From contig NZ_WSRO01000002.1 of NCBI RefSeq assembly GCF_009769735.1, positions 1,116,001 through 1,180,000 of the forward strand: a stretch of 64,000 bases of DNA. The letters are read 5' to 3'. This DNA comes from Streptomyces sp. BA2. Its GTDB lineage: Bacteria > Actinomycetota > Actinomycetes > Streptomycetales > Streptomycetaceae. Shown here in pieces: positions 9,049 through 17,555 of the stretch. The notes beneath the pieces are model-generated. The model had not been told where the DNA came from, did no database searches, and worked only from the letters and a program-made list of their open reading frames with translations. The position numbers and the translations under genes are program-made. Position 1 is the first letter of the stretch, and every line of letters begins with the position of its first letter.

Positions 9049-10360
9049 GTGCGCAGGCCAAGAGCGGAACGGAAGAAGAGACTGCTCGCGCTGACCGCGG
9101 CCGTCGCCCTCGCGGGCCTGGGTCTCGGCGTACCGACCCTGACGGCGGGCGCCGCCGCGGCCCCTGACGCGTCGGCAGCGTGCGACGCCCCGGACGAGCG
9201 GATCTACCAGGTGCCGGGATCCGTCCCGAGCGCCCCCGGCAGCGTCATCGCCTGCCGGACGACCGAACTCCCCCACGTGCCGGGCAACATCGCGATGCGC
9301 GCCTGGAAGGTCCAGTACAGCTCGAAGGACAACACGGGACGACCGGTCGCGGTCTCGGGGACCGTCGCCGTGCCGGACGCAGAGTGGAAAGGGCGGGGCA
9401 GCCGTCCCGTCGTGGCCTTCAACCCCGGGACGCTGGGGCTCGGTTCGCAGTGCGCGTTCTCCAAACAGCTGGCGGGCGCCTACCAGGACGAGTACGAGGG
9501 CGAGAATCGCGGCACTTCTGAAGGCCGGTTACGCCGTCGCCGCGACGGACGGCGCGGGCTACCTGGACGGTCAGACCCACCCGTACGTCTCCGGGGCCGA
9601 CGCCGGGCACGCGCTCCTCGACATCGCGCGCACGGCCCCCGCGATACCCGGCAGCGGCATCGACCCGAGGACGAAGGTCGGCCTGTGGGGCTACTCCGAA
9701 GGCGGTGCGGCCAGCCTGTGGGCGGCGCAGCTCTCGGCTTCGTACGCCCCTGAACTCGACATCGTCGGCGACGCGTCCGGCGGTGTGCCTGGCGATCTGA
9801 AGGTGGTCGCCAAGGCGCTGAACGGCGGCCCGTTCGCGGGCTTCATGGTCGACGCCGTGCTCGGCCTGTCCTCGGCGCACCCCCAGATGCCGTTCGAGGA
9901 GCTCATGAACGACCAGGGCAGGGAAACCCTCAAGAAGGCCAGGTCACACTGCCTGGTGGGCACCATCTCGACCCTCGCGGGCCAGAAGATCGAGGACAAC
10001 ACCAAGGACGGTCTCAGCCTCGACCAGCTCTACGCGCTCAAGGGCTCGGACGGCAGGACGTGGGGCGAGGTCGTCGACGCGCAGAAGCTCGGCGTCGGCA
10101 TCGGCCGCAAGGACTCAGGGGCCACGTACGAGATCGACTTCCCTGTGCTGCAGTACCGCGGCGCGCTGGAGGAGGTCATCCCCGCCGAGACCGAGGACGC
10201 GACGCGCCAGGCGTACTGCGAGGCGGACATCACAACCCGGTGGAAGGTCTACCCGGGTGAGCACCTGACGACCGATCAGCTGGCGAAGGACGACACGGTC
10301 AAGTGGCTCGGGGACCGGTTCGAAGGCAGACCGGAGTTCGGCAACTGCCTTCTGCCGTGA
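9049..10360 (+). pseudogene. Secreted LIP-family lipase, frameshifted
   Basis: Start GTG 9049 is preceded by AAGGAG 7 bases upstream and encodes a signal peptide (RRPRAERKKRLLALTAA, then a hydrophobic stretch and an Ala-rich cleavage region). The first frame reads through FNPGTLGLGSQCAFSKQLAG to about 9504. From 9506 the family sequence continues one base out of phase (IAALLKAGYAVAATDGAGYL), including the nucleophile motif GLWGYSEGG and a normal C-terminus ending GNCLLP. One extra base or two missing bases at about 9505 (GAG-A-ATC) explains this. The intact protein would be about 437 residues, usual for the secretory lipase family. Both halves look otherwise conserved, so this is either a recent mutation or a sequencing error. 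Confidence 0.85.
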
Positions 10361-10374
10361 GCTAGTTCGCACCC

Positions 10375-10408
10375 GCTGCCTCTTGTCACCCGGGCGACAG
10401 GAGGCAGC
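10375..10408 (+). terminator. Hairpin terminator after the lipase gene
   Basis: A 13-bp stem (GCTGCCTCTTGTC against GACAGGAGGCAGC, one G-T wobble) with an 8-base loop begins 14 bases after the lipase stop. There is no T-run, as is common in high-GC actinobacteria. Its position argues that the next gene starts at 10499 rather than at the upstream in-frame ATG 10412. Confidence 0.65.
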
Positions 10409-10498
10409 ATCATGGCTGTCCGTACTCGACGGGCCGCCGCGCACCCGTGGCGGTATCTTCACCAAACCTTTGTCCCCCGCGCGCAGAGGGAGCACCTC

Positions 10499-11770
10499 AT
10501 GGTGAACCGTTCGACGCTGCCCGGCGGCATACCCCCGACCCCCGCGCCCGCGGGCACCCCGGCGGAGGAGTCGTACGCCGCGTTCAAGGCCTTCCCCTCG
10601 GGCCTCCACGATCACGTGAGGCCGTTCCTCGACGACATCACAGCGGAGGTGGTGCGGGCGATCCGCACGGAGATACCGGAGTACGCCCGCCCCACCGACG
10701 ACACGTACATGCATGTCGTGAACCGGGGCGTGGAGCAGGCCCTTGAGGGGTTCCTGGCCCGGATGGCCCACCCGGACACCGACTGGGAGTCGGTGAAGGC
10801 CACGTACCAGAACATCGGCAGGGGCGAGGCGGACGAGGGCCGCAGTCTCGACTCCTTCCAGTCGGCGCTGCGCCTCGGCGCGCGCGTGACGTGGCGCCGG
10901 GTCAACGCCCTTGTCGACGCCGACCTGCTGCCGCACACCGTCCTCGCGGCCTTCGGCGAGGCGCTGTTCGTGCATCTGGACGAGATGGCCGCGGCGACGA
11001 CCGCGGGCTACACCGAGGCCAGGCTGCACGCGGCGGGCGAGCTGCAGCAGCGCCGCGCGCGCCTCATCGATCTGCTGACCGCCGATCCCCCGGCGTCGGC
11101 GGAGGCCATCGCCGATCTCGCGCAGACCGCCCAGTGGCCCATCCCGCGCGAGGTGGCCGTCGTCGTCATCGACCACGTCCTCACCCCGGAGACCATCAGG
11201 CCCATCGTGCCGCCGGAGTTCCTCGCCCGCTTCTCCGAGCAGCCCGGCTGCATCGTGGTGCCCGACCCGCAGGGCCCGGGGCGGGCCCGCTCCATCGCCG
11301 CGGCGCTCCAGGGGCTGCGTGCGGTGATCGGGCCCACGGTCGCGCTGCACGAGGGCGCGCGCTCGCTGCGCTGGGCGCTGGACGCCCTGGACCTGTCCCG
11401 GCGCGGCATCCTGCCCCGCGCGGGCCTGCTGCACTGCGCCGACCACTTGGCGACGCTGCTGCTCTTCCACGACGAGGCCCTGGTCGACGCGCTCGCGCAA
11501 CGGCATCTGCTCCCCCTGGAGGAGGTGCGCTCACCGCAGCGGGAGCGCCTCGCCGAGACCTTGCTGTGCTGGCTGCGGTGCGGGCACAACGCGAGCGAGG
11601 TCGCCACGCGTCTCGCGGTGCATCCGCAGACGGTCCGCTACCGCCTGCGGCAGCTGGACGAGGTGTTCGGCGACCGGCTGCACGATCCGGCGGCGCAGTT
11701 CGAGATGCAGCTGGCGCTGCACGCGCTGAGCCTGCGGCCGGCCGCGGGTGAGGGGAGCGCGGCGCGGTGA
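10499..11770 (+). CDS. PucR/CdaR-type transcriptional regulator
   Basis: 423 residues. The C-terminal helix-turn-helix (GHNASEVATRLAVHPQTVRYRLRQ) is the HTH_30 domain of PucR-type regulators. It is preceded by a GGDEF-derived middle region (REVAVVVIDHVLTPE and LRWALDALDLSRRG) and an N-terminal helical region with HDHVRPFLDDITAEVVRAIR, seen in Streptomyces PucR proteins that resemble RsbT co-antagonist domains. The start at ATG 10499 has AGAGGGAG 6 bases upstream. It is a single gene with a terminator behind it and no obvious partner; its ligand and targets cannot be read from the sequence. Confidence 0.87.
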   Translation: MVNRSTLPGGIPPTPAPAGTPAEESYAAFKAFPSGLHDHVRPFLDDITAEVVRAIRTEIPEYARPTDDTYMHVVNRGVEQALEGFLARMAHPDTDWESVKATYQNIGRGEADEGRSLDSFQSALRLGARVTWRRVNALVDADLLPHTVLAAFGEALFVHLDEMAAATTAGYTEARLHAAGELQQRRARLIDLLTADPPASAEAIADLAQTAQWPIPREVAVVVIDHVLTPETIRPIVPPEFLARFSEQPGCIVVPDPQGPGRARSIAAALQGLRAVIGPTVALHEGARSLRWALDALDLSRRGILPRAGLLHCADHLATLLLFHDEALVDALAQRHLLPLEEVRSPQRERLAETLLCWLRCGHNASEVATRLAVHPQTVRYRLRQLDEVFGDRLHDPAAQFEMQLALHALSLRPAAGEGSAAR

Positions 11771-11893
11771 GGCGACACGCCATCGGTTAGCCGGACACAT
11801 CACCCGGACGCGCCGCGAGGGTGGCCACTCTCGCCCACTGTCCGGCCGTAATGTCCCCTTCGTCCCAACTCCCAGGCGAAGGGCAGTTCTTAC

Positions 11894-12478
11894 GTGCGCA
11901 CCCACCCGGCCCTCCGAATCCCCCCACGGATCCTCCCCCGCCTCGTCGTCCTCTTCCTCCTCCCCCTGCTCACCACTCTCAGCGGCACCCTGCTCGCACC
12001 GGCACACGCCCACACCGACGCGCCCGCGCAGCACACACCGTCCGCCGTCAGCCTGCAGGCCCCGCCGCCCGCGACCGAAGAGCCATGCACCAGCAAGGAC
12101 CCCGCGGTCTGCCTGATCCGGCAGATGACTCCGGAGGAGCGGGAGCGGGCACGTGAGGTGCGGCTGCGCTACCACCGGCTCCTGGACACCATGGAGCGCG
12201 TGGCGGACCGTATGCACGAGGAGGGCCGCTCCGACGAGGAGATCGCCCGCGTCCTCGTCGACATGCGCAACGAGGCCAAGGACATCACCCGCGCCGGGAT
12301 GACGCCCGAGGCGATTCAGGCCCTGGAGCAGCGGAACATGAAGAAGTACGGCAACCCCCTCGGCCCGACCGCGGACCAGCAGTTCGCCAAGTACGGCAGC
12401 TGGGCCAAGGTCATCGAGGCGTCGACCCGCACCAGCGCCGCCGTCGACCAGGAACTCGGCATCCCACCGCGCGCCTGA
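11894..12478 (+). CDS. Small secreted protein, possible toxin domain
   Basis: 194 residues from GTG 11894 with a clear signal peptide (PRLVVLFLLPLLTTLSGTLLAPAHA). The mature part has an early Cys pair (CTSKDPAVC) and then a charged, helical body ending in RNMKKYGNPLGPTADQ, YGSWAKVIEASTRT and AAVDQELGIPP. From memory, the arrangement RN, AR, YGNPxGPT, II-S-RTN and a terminal xGL or xGI recurs at the C-terminus of some bacterial polymorphic toxins; I cannot check this and give no Pfam name. The next gene starts 5 bases after the stop and lacks a signal peptide, which fits a secreted effector with its cytosolic immunity partner. It could equally be a conserved Streptomyces exported protein of other function. 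Confidence 0.7.
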   Translation: MRTHPALRIPPRILPRLVVLFLLPLLTTLSGTLLAPAHAHTDAPAQHTPSAVSLQAPPPATEEPCTSKDPAVCLIRQMTPEERERAREVRLRYHRLLDTMERVADRMHEEGRSDEEIARVLVDMRNEAKDITRAGMTPEAIQALEQRNMKKYGNPLGPTADQQFAKYGSWAKVIEASTRTSAAVDQELGIPPRA

Positions 12479-12483
12479 CTTCC

Positions 12484-12936
12484 ATGCTGCTCAAGGACTA
12501 CGACCACCACGGCCGGACGTGGGCCCTCGACCCCCGCACGGGGCTCCTCTCCCCCGCGTCCGGCCGCTGCCACGGTTTCGTCCACACGGGCGGGGAGGCG
12601 GCAGCGGCGCTGTACGCCGACCCTGCCGACGAGGAACCGACCCTCTGGCTTCAGTTCGGCGGACGCCGCTGGGACTGCGGCGCGGTGACGGTCCATCAAT
12701 CCACAGGACCGGCAGCCGGCACACGCCGCTTCACGGTCGAGGACGCGCGAGGCACGACCCTCCTCGAACTCCCCTACCCAGCACCGGACCCCGGCCCCTT
12801 CGACCCGACGTACGACTGGATCGACGCGGAGGCGGACGACTTCTTCCTCTGGGCGGCGGGACGCCTGGCGGATGCGGACGCGGCGTCGCGTACCACACTC
12901 CTGGCGCACTTCCGGGCCGGTTTCCTGCCCACCTGA
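12484..12936 (+). CDS. Acidic cytosolic protein, possible immunity partner
   Basis: 150 residues, no signal peptide or membrane segment, rich in Asp and Glu. It opens with DYDHHGRTWALDPRTGLLSP and has WLQFGGRRWDCGAVTVHQ in the middle and a C-terminal helix ending FRAGFLPT. I do not recognise the family. It is five bases downstream of the secreted protein gene and must be co-transcribed with it. Small size, acidity and position are those of many immunity proteins, but that is inference only. Confidence 0.65.
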   Translation: MLLKDYDHHGRTWALDPRTGLLSPASGRCHGFVHTGGEAAAALYADPADEEPTLWLQFGGRRWDCGAVTVHQSTGPAAGTRRFTVEDARGTTLLELPYPAPDPGPFDPTYDWIDAEADDFFLWAAGRLADADAASRTTLLAHFRAGFLPT

Positions 12937-13059
12937 GGTCACAAGTAGCCTCTCCGAACGATGAGTTGACGCCTCCCGAGAGGTCTTGACTCATGCAAGG
13001 AGAAACCGAGAACGACCGGGCCGCGCGCAAGGTTCGCGACCCCCATCCGGAGGTACACC

Positions 13060-13257
13060 ATGTGCGCCCACCAGCCCCCGTGCCCGCCCGCCGACAGCCC
13101 CGGCCACCTCGCGGCCCGCGTCCTGTCCGCCCACCCCGAACAGGGCTGGAGCCTGCTGTGCAACGGCACGATCGTCTTCGACGACACCGGCGAACTGCTG
13201 CCGGACGGAAGGGTGGTGGCCGCAGCGAGGCCGCTGGCGATGGCGATGGCGGCCTGA
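13060..13257 (+). CDS. DUF5999 family small protein
   Basis: 65 residues. The sequence MCAHQPPCPPADSPGHLAA, then HPEQGWSLLCNGTIVFDDTG and ELLPDG, matches the small conserved Streptomyces family DUF5999. The start has CGGAGG 6 bases upstream. Function is unknown. The Cys and His residues near the N-terminus (CAHQPPC) could bind a metal, which is a guess. It stands alone and converges on the DUF2867 gene. Confidence 0.88.
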   Translation: MCAHQPPCPPADSPGHLAARVLSAHPEQGWSLLCNGTIVFDDTGELLPDGRVVAAARPLAMAMAA

Positions 13258-13273
13258 GCGCACGGTCGTGCGC
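13258..13273. terminator. Short hairpin between convergent genes
   Basis: GCGCACG and CGTGCGC form a 7-bp inverted repeat with almost no loop immediately after the DUF5999 stop and 18 bases before the end of the convergent DUF2867 gene. It may be a bidirectional terminator, though the tight loop makes this tentative. Confidence 0.35.
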
Positions 13274-13291
13274 AGGGTCCGCCCCGGTTCC

Positions 13292-13897
13292 TTACGTACG
13301 CACGGGCGGCTGCCCCTCGGCGCCCGCTCGCCACGAGCGTCCGATCTCCCGCATCAGCGCGGGGTACACGATCCAGAGCCGGAACGGCTTGATCGCCGCC
13401 ATGTAGGCCGCGCCGAACCGCCCGTTCGGCTTCACCAGGACGGCCATCTGGCCTCGGTAGCCGCCGGATCCGTCCGGTACCCAGCCGATGTGCATGACCG
13501 TGTGCACGGTGCCGTTGGCCATCTCCGCGGCCCACTCGTCCTTGAGCAGGTACATCGGGGTGAGCGGGAACGTGTCGGACTCCGGGCCCTTCGGTGCCTC
13601 GCGCAGGTCGTCCGGCATCCGGTCCCGCAGCGAGACCACCCGGGAGCCCAGGCCCGTCTTCGGGCGGTCCCAGCCGAGCACCGCACCGATCTTCCAGCGG
13701 GCCGCCCACACCACACGGACGACGAGCGGGGCGTTCTTGGGGAAGTCGTCGCCACGGACGGTCTGCTCCACCAGCCTGGGAAGGTCGTCGGGGCCGCCCG
13801 GCGTGGGCAGCGCCCACACGTCCTCCACCTGGAAGTCGCGGGTGAGCTCGTGGATGCGCCAGGGACGTGACGTGTGCGCGGTCTTCGGCAGTTTCAT
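13292..13897 (-). CDS. DUF2867 domain protein
   Basis: 201 residues starting MKLPKTAHTSRPWRIHELTR, with the DUF2867 features FQVEDVWALPTPGGPDDL, PLVVRVVWAARWKIG and a C-terminal PFRLWIVYPALMREIG. The ATG at 13897 has GGAGG 8 bases upstream, so the longer in-frame reading to 13966 is not used. Family function is unclear; the fold is probably START-like. It lies 50 bases downstream of a TetR gene on the same strand and is probably co-transcribed with it under the palindrome at 14595. Confidence 0.85.
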   Translation of the reverse strand: MKLPKTAHTSRPWRIHELTRDFQVEDVWALPTPGGPDDLPRLVEQTVRGDDFPKNAPLVVRVVWAARWKIGAVLGWDRPKTGLGSRVVSLRDRMPDDLREAPKGPESDTFPLTPMYLLKDEWAAEMANGTVHTVMHIGWVPDGSGGYRGQMAVLVKPNGRFGAAYMAAIKPFRLWIVYPALMREIGRSWRAGAEGQPPVRT

Positions 13898-13947
13898 TCC
13901 TGAACCTCCGTGTCGGTGTGCGCCGTCGGCGTGGTCACGCCGACGCT

Positions 13948-14580
13948 CTACGCCTCGGCCGTGCAAGCCTTGGGCGGCAGGCCCAGCAGGCCCCGCACCG
14001 CCCTTTCGATCAGTTCGACGTCGTGCGGTGCGTGCCCGGCGACGCTGCTCACCAGGCCTTCGAGGGTGCCGAGATAGGCGGACGCGACCTCATGGGGAGG
14101 CGGCCCGGGAGGGATCGCGCCGCTCTCCCGGGCGGCGGCGATCCGTTCGGTGCATTCCGCGGTGAGCCGGTCGATCACCTCGGTGAGCGCGCGGCCGACC
14201 GCGTGGTCCTGCCCGGAGAACTCCACCGACAGAGCCCTCATTACGTCGGCCACGTCACGGCGGCAGTACACGGCGTGGCCCCGGGCCATCACGAGCAGCG
14301 CGTCGACGGGATCGGCCTCTTCGGCGGCAGGACCGCCCACTTCGGCGGCCCAGGTCTCCTCGACCCACTTCACCACGGCCAGTGCGAGGTCTTCCTTGTT
14401 GGCGAACAGGTGGTAGAGGGCGCCACGTGTGTAGCCCGCGTCGGCCGCCACCCGTTCGAGCGCCAAGTTGCCGTATCCGTACGTGGAAAGACCGCGGGCC
14501 GCCGACTCCAGCAGGGCGTTCCGAGTGCGGGCACGCCGGTCCGCCTGCTTCTCGCGGACACCTTCGCGCCGTGCCGTCAT
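13948..14580 (-). CDS. TetR-family regulator
   Basis: 210 residues. The N-terminal HTH is LALERVAADAGYTRGALYHLFANKEDL at about residues 40-66, typical of TetR repressors, with a helical ligand domain following (VEFSGQDHAVGRALTEVIDRL). The start at ATG 14580 lies 15 bases from an 18-bp palindrome that looks like its operator, so autoregulation is likely. The DUF2867 gene follows on the same strand. The inducer is unknown. Confidence 0.9.
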   Translation of the reverse strand: MTARREGVREKQADRRARTRNALLESAARGLSTYGYGNLALERVAADAGYTRGALYHLFANKEDLALAVVKWVEETWAAEVGGPAAEEADPVDALLVMARGHAVYCRRDVADVMRALSVEFSGQDHAVGRALTEVIDRLTAECTERIAAARESGAIPPGPPPHEVASAYLGTLEGLVSSVAGHAPHDVELIERAVRGLLGLPPKACTAEA

Positions 14581-14594
14581 CGCCGCCCCGTCTC

Positions 14595-14612
14595 ACATAC
14601 AGACATGTATGT
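14595..14612. promoter_or_regulatory. TetR-type operator palindrome
   Basis: ACATACA, GACA, TGTATGT: perfect 7-bp arms with a 4-bp spacer, 15 bases upstream of the TetR start codon. Size, AT content in a GC-rich setting and position all fit a TetR operator that controls the TetR-DUF2867 unit. Confidence 0.7.
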
Positions 14613-14661
14613 AGGTTAGTTGGAGACCGAGCGGTGCCGCAATAGGGACTGAGTGATCAGC

Positions 14662-15273
14662 TCACGGCGCGATCGCGCCCAGCAACGCCCTCGCGCACAG
14701 GTCCCGCACCTGTGCACGCGGCAGCAGCTCCGGCTCCTCAAGCCACTCCAGGCAGACGGTCACCATGAAGGCGAGCCAGCCGCGCACGGCCAGGCGCAGG
14801 GTCGGAAGGTCGTGGGGAGTGGACGCCGTTTCGGGGTCCGCGGCCAGGGCTTGGAGGATCTGGTCCTCGTGGGCCGCGAGGCCTTCGCGGTAGATCCTGC
14901 GGACCGTGGCGTCGCCCGTCTCCGCCGCCCGGTGGAACGCGCGAAAACCTTCGGCGTGCGACTCGACGTACGTGAGGAACGTGTCGAGGCCCGTGCCGAT
15001 CTGGTCGCGGACCGGGACTCCGGGCACGGCCGCCGTCAGGCGCAGCATGCGTGTGCTCTCACGCTGCACCACGGCGGCGAAGAAGTCGCTCTTGGTCGGG
15101 AAATAGTGGTACAGCAGGCCGCGTGAGACGCCTGCGATCTCCGCCACCCGCTCGACCCACACGTCGTCGTACGGATTCTGGGCGAAGAGCCGCGCCCCTG
15201 CCGAGAGCAGCTGTTCCTTGCGCTCCTCGGTGCTGAGTCTGCGGCGCGTGCGCTCCTGCGGGTTCGCGACCAT
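14662..15273 (-). CDS. TetR-family regulator divergent from P450
   Basis: 203 residues. The HTH is VERVAEIAGVSRGLLYHYFPTKSDFFAAVV near residues 41-70, and the C-terminal half has the helical TetR ligand domain (DQIGTGLDTFLTYVESHAEGFRAF). The start ATG at 15273 is 99 bases from the divergent P450 start. Bacillus CYP102 enzymes are also paired with TetR repressors that sense fatty acids, so this gene probably represses the P450. The shared spacer contains two related operator-like sequences. Confidence 0.9.
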   Translation of the reverse strand: MVANPQERTRRRLSTEERKEQLLSAGARLFAQNPYDDVWVERVAEIAGVSRGLLYHYFPTKSDFFAAVVQRESTRMLRLTAAVPGVPVRDQIGTGLDTFLTYVESHAEGFRAFHRAAETGDATVRRIYREGLAAHEDQILQALAADPETASTPHDLPTLRLAVRGWLAFMVTVCLEWLEEPELLPRAQVRDLCARALLGAIAP

Positions 15274-15286
15274 GGGAGCACCTTAC

Positions 15287-15342
15287 TTGACGTGGATTCA
15301 ACAGCGGGACCAGACTGAAGTCCTTATTGAATTCGTGTACAA
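15287..15342. promoter_or_regulatory. Two related operator-like sites between tetR and P450
   Basis: TTGACGTGGATTCAA at 15287-15301 (complement TTGAATCCACGTCAA) and TTGAATTCGTGTACAA at 15327-15342 share the pattern TTGAAT-C-GT-CAA in opposite orientations, 25 bases apart. They cover the spacer between the divergent starts, where a TetR repressor would control both promoters. Confidence 0.45.
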
Positions 15343-15372
15343 CAGGCTCAACGGGTCTGCGGCACAAGGGAG

Positions 15373-16875
15373 ATGGCACACATGGCGCAGGTCTCGCAGG
15401 CATCGCAGATATCACAGACATCGCAGGTGGCGGAGGGTGCGGAGGCTCCTCCCAAAGGGTTTCGCAGCGCCGAGCTCGGGTGGCCGCGCCTCGATCTCAT
15501 CCCGCATCCCCCGCGCCGCCTGCCCCTGGTCGGCGACGTCCTGGGCGCCAACGTCCGTACGCCGGTGCAGGATTCGATGCGCATCGGCAGCGGGCTCGGG
15601 CCCATCTTCCGCCGCAAGGCGTTCGGCAAGGAGATCGTCTTCGTCTGGGGCGCCGAGCTCGCCGCGGAACTGGCCGACGAGTCGCGCTTCGCCAAGCACG
15701 TGGGTCTGGGTGTCGCCAACCTGCGGCCGGTGGCGGGCGACGGCCTGTTCACCGCGTACAACCACGAGCCCAACTGGCAGCTGGCGCACGACATACTCGC
15801 CCCGGGCTTCAGCCGGGACGCGATGGCCGGCTACCACCCGCTGATGCTGGACGTCGCCCGGCAGCTGACCGCCCGCTGGGACGCGAGCGAGCAGACGGGC
15901 AGGGCCGTTGACGTGCCCGGCGACATGACGAAGCTGACCCTGGAGACGATCGCCCGCACCGGATTCGGGCACGACTTCGGCTCCTTCGAGCGGTCACGGC
16001 CGCACCCCTTCGTGTCGGCCATGGTCGGCACGCTCTCCTACGCCCAGCGCCGCAACGTCGTGCCGCCCGCCCTGGCCCCGCTGCTACTGCGCGGCGCCAC
16101 CCGGCGCAACGCCGCCGACATGGCGTATCTCAACCGCACCGTCGACGACGTGGTCGCGGCCCGCCGCGCCGCACCGGGCCCCGGCGACGGCGATCTGCTC
16201 GACCGGATGCTGGAGGTCGCCCACCCCGACACCGGCGAGCGGCTCTCCGCGGAGAACATCCGCCGTCAGGTCATCACCTTCCTGGTCGCCGGGCACGAGA
16301 CGACCTCGGGCGCCCTGTCGTTCGCGCTGCACTATCTCTCGCGCTCCCCCGAAGTCCTTGCCCGCGCCCAGGCCGAGATCGACGAGATCTGGGGCGACGC
16401 ACAAGAGCCCGCGTACGAGCAGGTCGCCAAGCTCCGCTATCTGCGGCGGGTCCTGGACGAGTCGCTGCGGCTGTGGCCGACCGCGCCCGCCTTCTCGCGC
16501 CAGGCCCGGCACGACACGACGATCGGCGGTGTGCACCCGATGCGCGAGGGGGCCTGGGCGCTCGTCCTCGCCACGCTGCTGCACCGCGATCCGGCGGCGT
16601 GGGGCGAGCGGCCCGACGAGTTCGACCCCGACCGGTTCGCCCCTTCGGCGGTACGCGCGCGGCCGGCCCACGTCTTCAAGCCGTTCGGTACGGGCGCGCG
16701 GGCCTGCATCGGCCGTCAGTTCGCGCTGCACGAGGCGACCTTGGTGCTCGGACTGCTCCTGCGCCGCTACGACCTGCACGCCGACCCCGGCTACCGCCTG
16801 CGGGTCGTCGAGCGTCTCACGCTCATGCCGGACGGCCTCACGCTGCGGCTCACCCGCCGCGCCAGCGCCGCGTAG
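15373..16875 (+). CDS. Cytochrome P450, CYP102-like heme domain without reductase
   Basis: 500 residues. The heme ligand is Cys445 in FGTGARACIGRQFALHEA, the I-helix oxygen-activation motif is AGHETTSG near residue 307, and the ExxR motif is DESLRL near 363-366. The segments VAGDGLFTAYNHEPNWQLAH and MTKLTLETIARTGFGHDF closely parallel the heme domain of P450 BM3 (CYP102A1), a fatty acid hydroxylase. The C-terminal reductase domain of BM3 is absent, so separate redox partners would be needed. The N-terminus has a Gln/Ser repeat (QVSQASQISQTSQ) not found in the family. The start is the ATG at 15373 with GGGAG close upstream. The substrate is probably a fatty acid or similar lipid. Confidence 0.9.
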   Translation: MAHMAQVSQASQISQTSQVAEGAEAPPKGFRSAELGWPRLDLIPHPPRRLPLVGDVLGANVRTPVQDSMRIGSGLGPIFRRKAFGKEIVFVWGAELAAELADESRFAKHVGLGVANLRPVAGDGLFTAYNHEPNWQLAHDILAPGFSRDAMAGYHPLMLDVARQLTARWDASEQTGRAVDVPGDMTKLTLETIARTGFGHDFGSFERSRPHPFVSAMVGTLSYAQRRNVVPPALAPLLLRGATRRNAADMAYLNRTVDDVVAARRAAPGPGDGDLLDRMLEVAHPDTGERLSAENIRRQVITFLVAGHETTSGALSFALHYLSRSPEVLARAQAEIDEIWGDAQEPAYEQVAKLRYLRRVLDESLRLWPTAPAFSRQARHDTTIGGVHPMREGAWALVLATLLHRDPAAWGERPDEFDPDRFAPSAVRARPAHVFKPFGTGARACIGRQFALHEATLVLGLLLRRYDLHADPGYRLRVVERLTLMPDGLTLRLTRRASAA

Positions 16876-16964
16876 AGCTCGATTGTCAGACCCGTGCGCA
16901 AGAGTGGAGGGTCCACCGGTGCGAGCCATCGGTCCGTCCGACCACGCGCAGAGGAGCTTTCGAC

Positions 16965-17234
16965 ATGACCAGCACGCCGACCCCGGAACTGGCCGCCGCC
17001 CAGGCCTGCTTGCGGCTGCTGCACACCGCACGTGCCGCGCTGTCCGGCCCCTCACCGGCCGCGGCGGCCCCGCTGCTCGCGGGGCCCATGGCGGAGGCGG
17101 ACGAAGCGCTGCGCCGCGCGGGCCTGACGGGCAACGAGGCCGAGCTCCTGAACAGGATCTACGACCTCGAACCCGACCGCCCCGATCCCCGGGCGTGCCC
17201 CGCTTCGGCTAGTTCGGCTCGATCGATTCCATAG
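16965..17234 (+). CDS. Small hypothetical protein
   Basis: 89 residues from ATG 16965, with GAGGAG 8 bases upstream. The sequence is mostly helical and Ala-rich (PELAAAQACLRLLHTARAAL, then EADEALRRAGLTGNEAELLN). I recognise no domain. It follows the P450 by 89 bases and its 3' end overlaps the end of the convergent small gene by 26 bases. Confidence 0.6.
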   Translation: MTSTPTPELAAAQACLRLLHTARAALSGPSPAAAAPLLAGPMAEADEALRRAGLTGNEAELLNRIYDLEPDRPDPRACPASASSARSIP

Positions 17235-17490
17235 GCTCCTCGGGCCCCGCCGGTTCCTTCGGCTTCCAGGTGAACTTGTCGCCGCCCACCCAGCGCACCA
17301 GATCCGGGTCGTCCACGTCGTGCACGACGACGCCCGCCTGAGCGGCCACCTCCAGGACGTCGACAAGCTCCCTGGCCTCGCCCACCACCTCGCCGTCGAG
17401 CTCCACGATGCGGAAGGGCGGCCGGCCGGGGTTGACGCCAAGGACCGTGATCCGAGGGTTCGCCATATAGAGGTACGCGCTTTCGGTCAT
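17209..17490 (-). CDS. Small hypothetical protein
   Basis: 93 residues starting MTESAYLYMANPRITVLGVN, followed by a compact alpha/beta-looking stretch (FRIVELDGEVVGEARELVDV, AQAGVVVHDVDDPDLV) and KFTWKPKEPAGPEEP. No family recognised and no signal peptide. The ATG at 17490 has GGAAG about 9 bases upstream. It is convergent with the preceding small gene and stands alone. Confidence 0.6.
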   Translation of the reverse strand: MTESAYLYMANPRITVLGVNPGRPPFRIVELDGEVVGEARELVDVLEVAAQAGVVVHDVDDPDLVRWVGGDKFTWKPKEPAGPEEPMESIEPN

Positions 17491-17555
17491 GTCTGGAGGC
17501 TTCCACGCTCCGGCCCCGTCATGACCATCACGACCTGCCCGTTCGGCCGCTCGGG

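Noticed and set aside
10412..10498. Upstream ATG for the PucR-type regulator
   Set aside because: It lies only 4 bases after the terminator hairpin and has no domain content; ATG 10499 has a good ribosome site.
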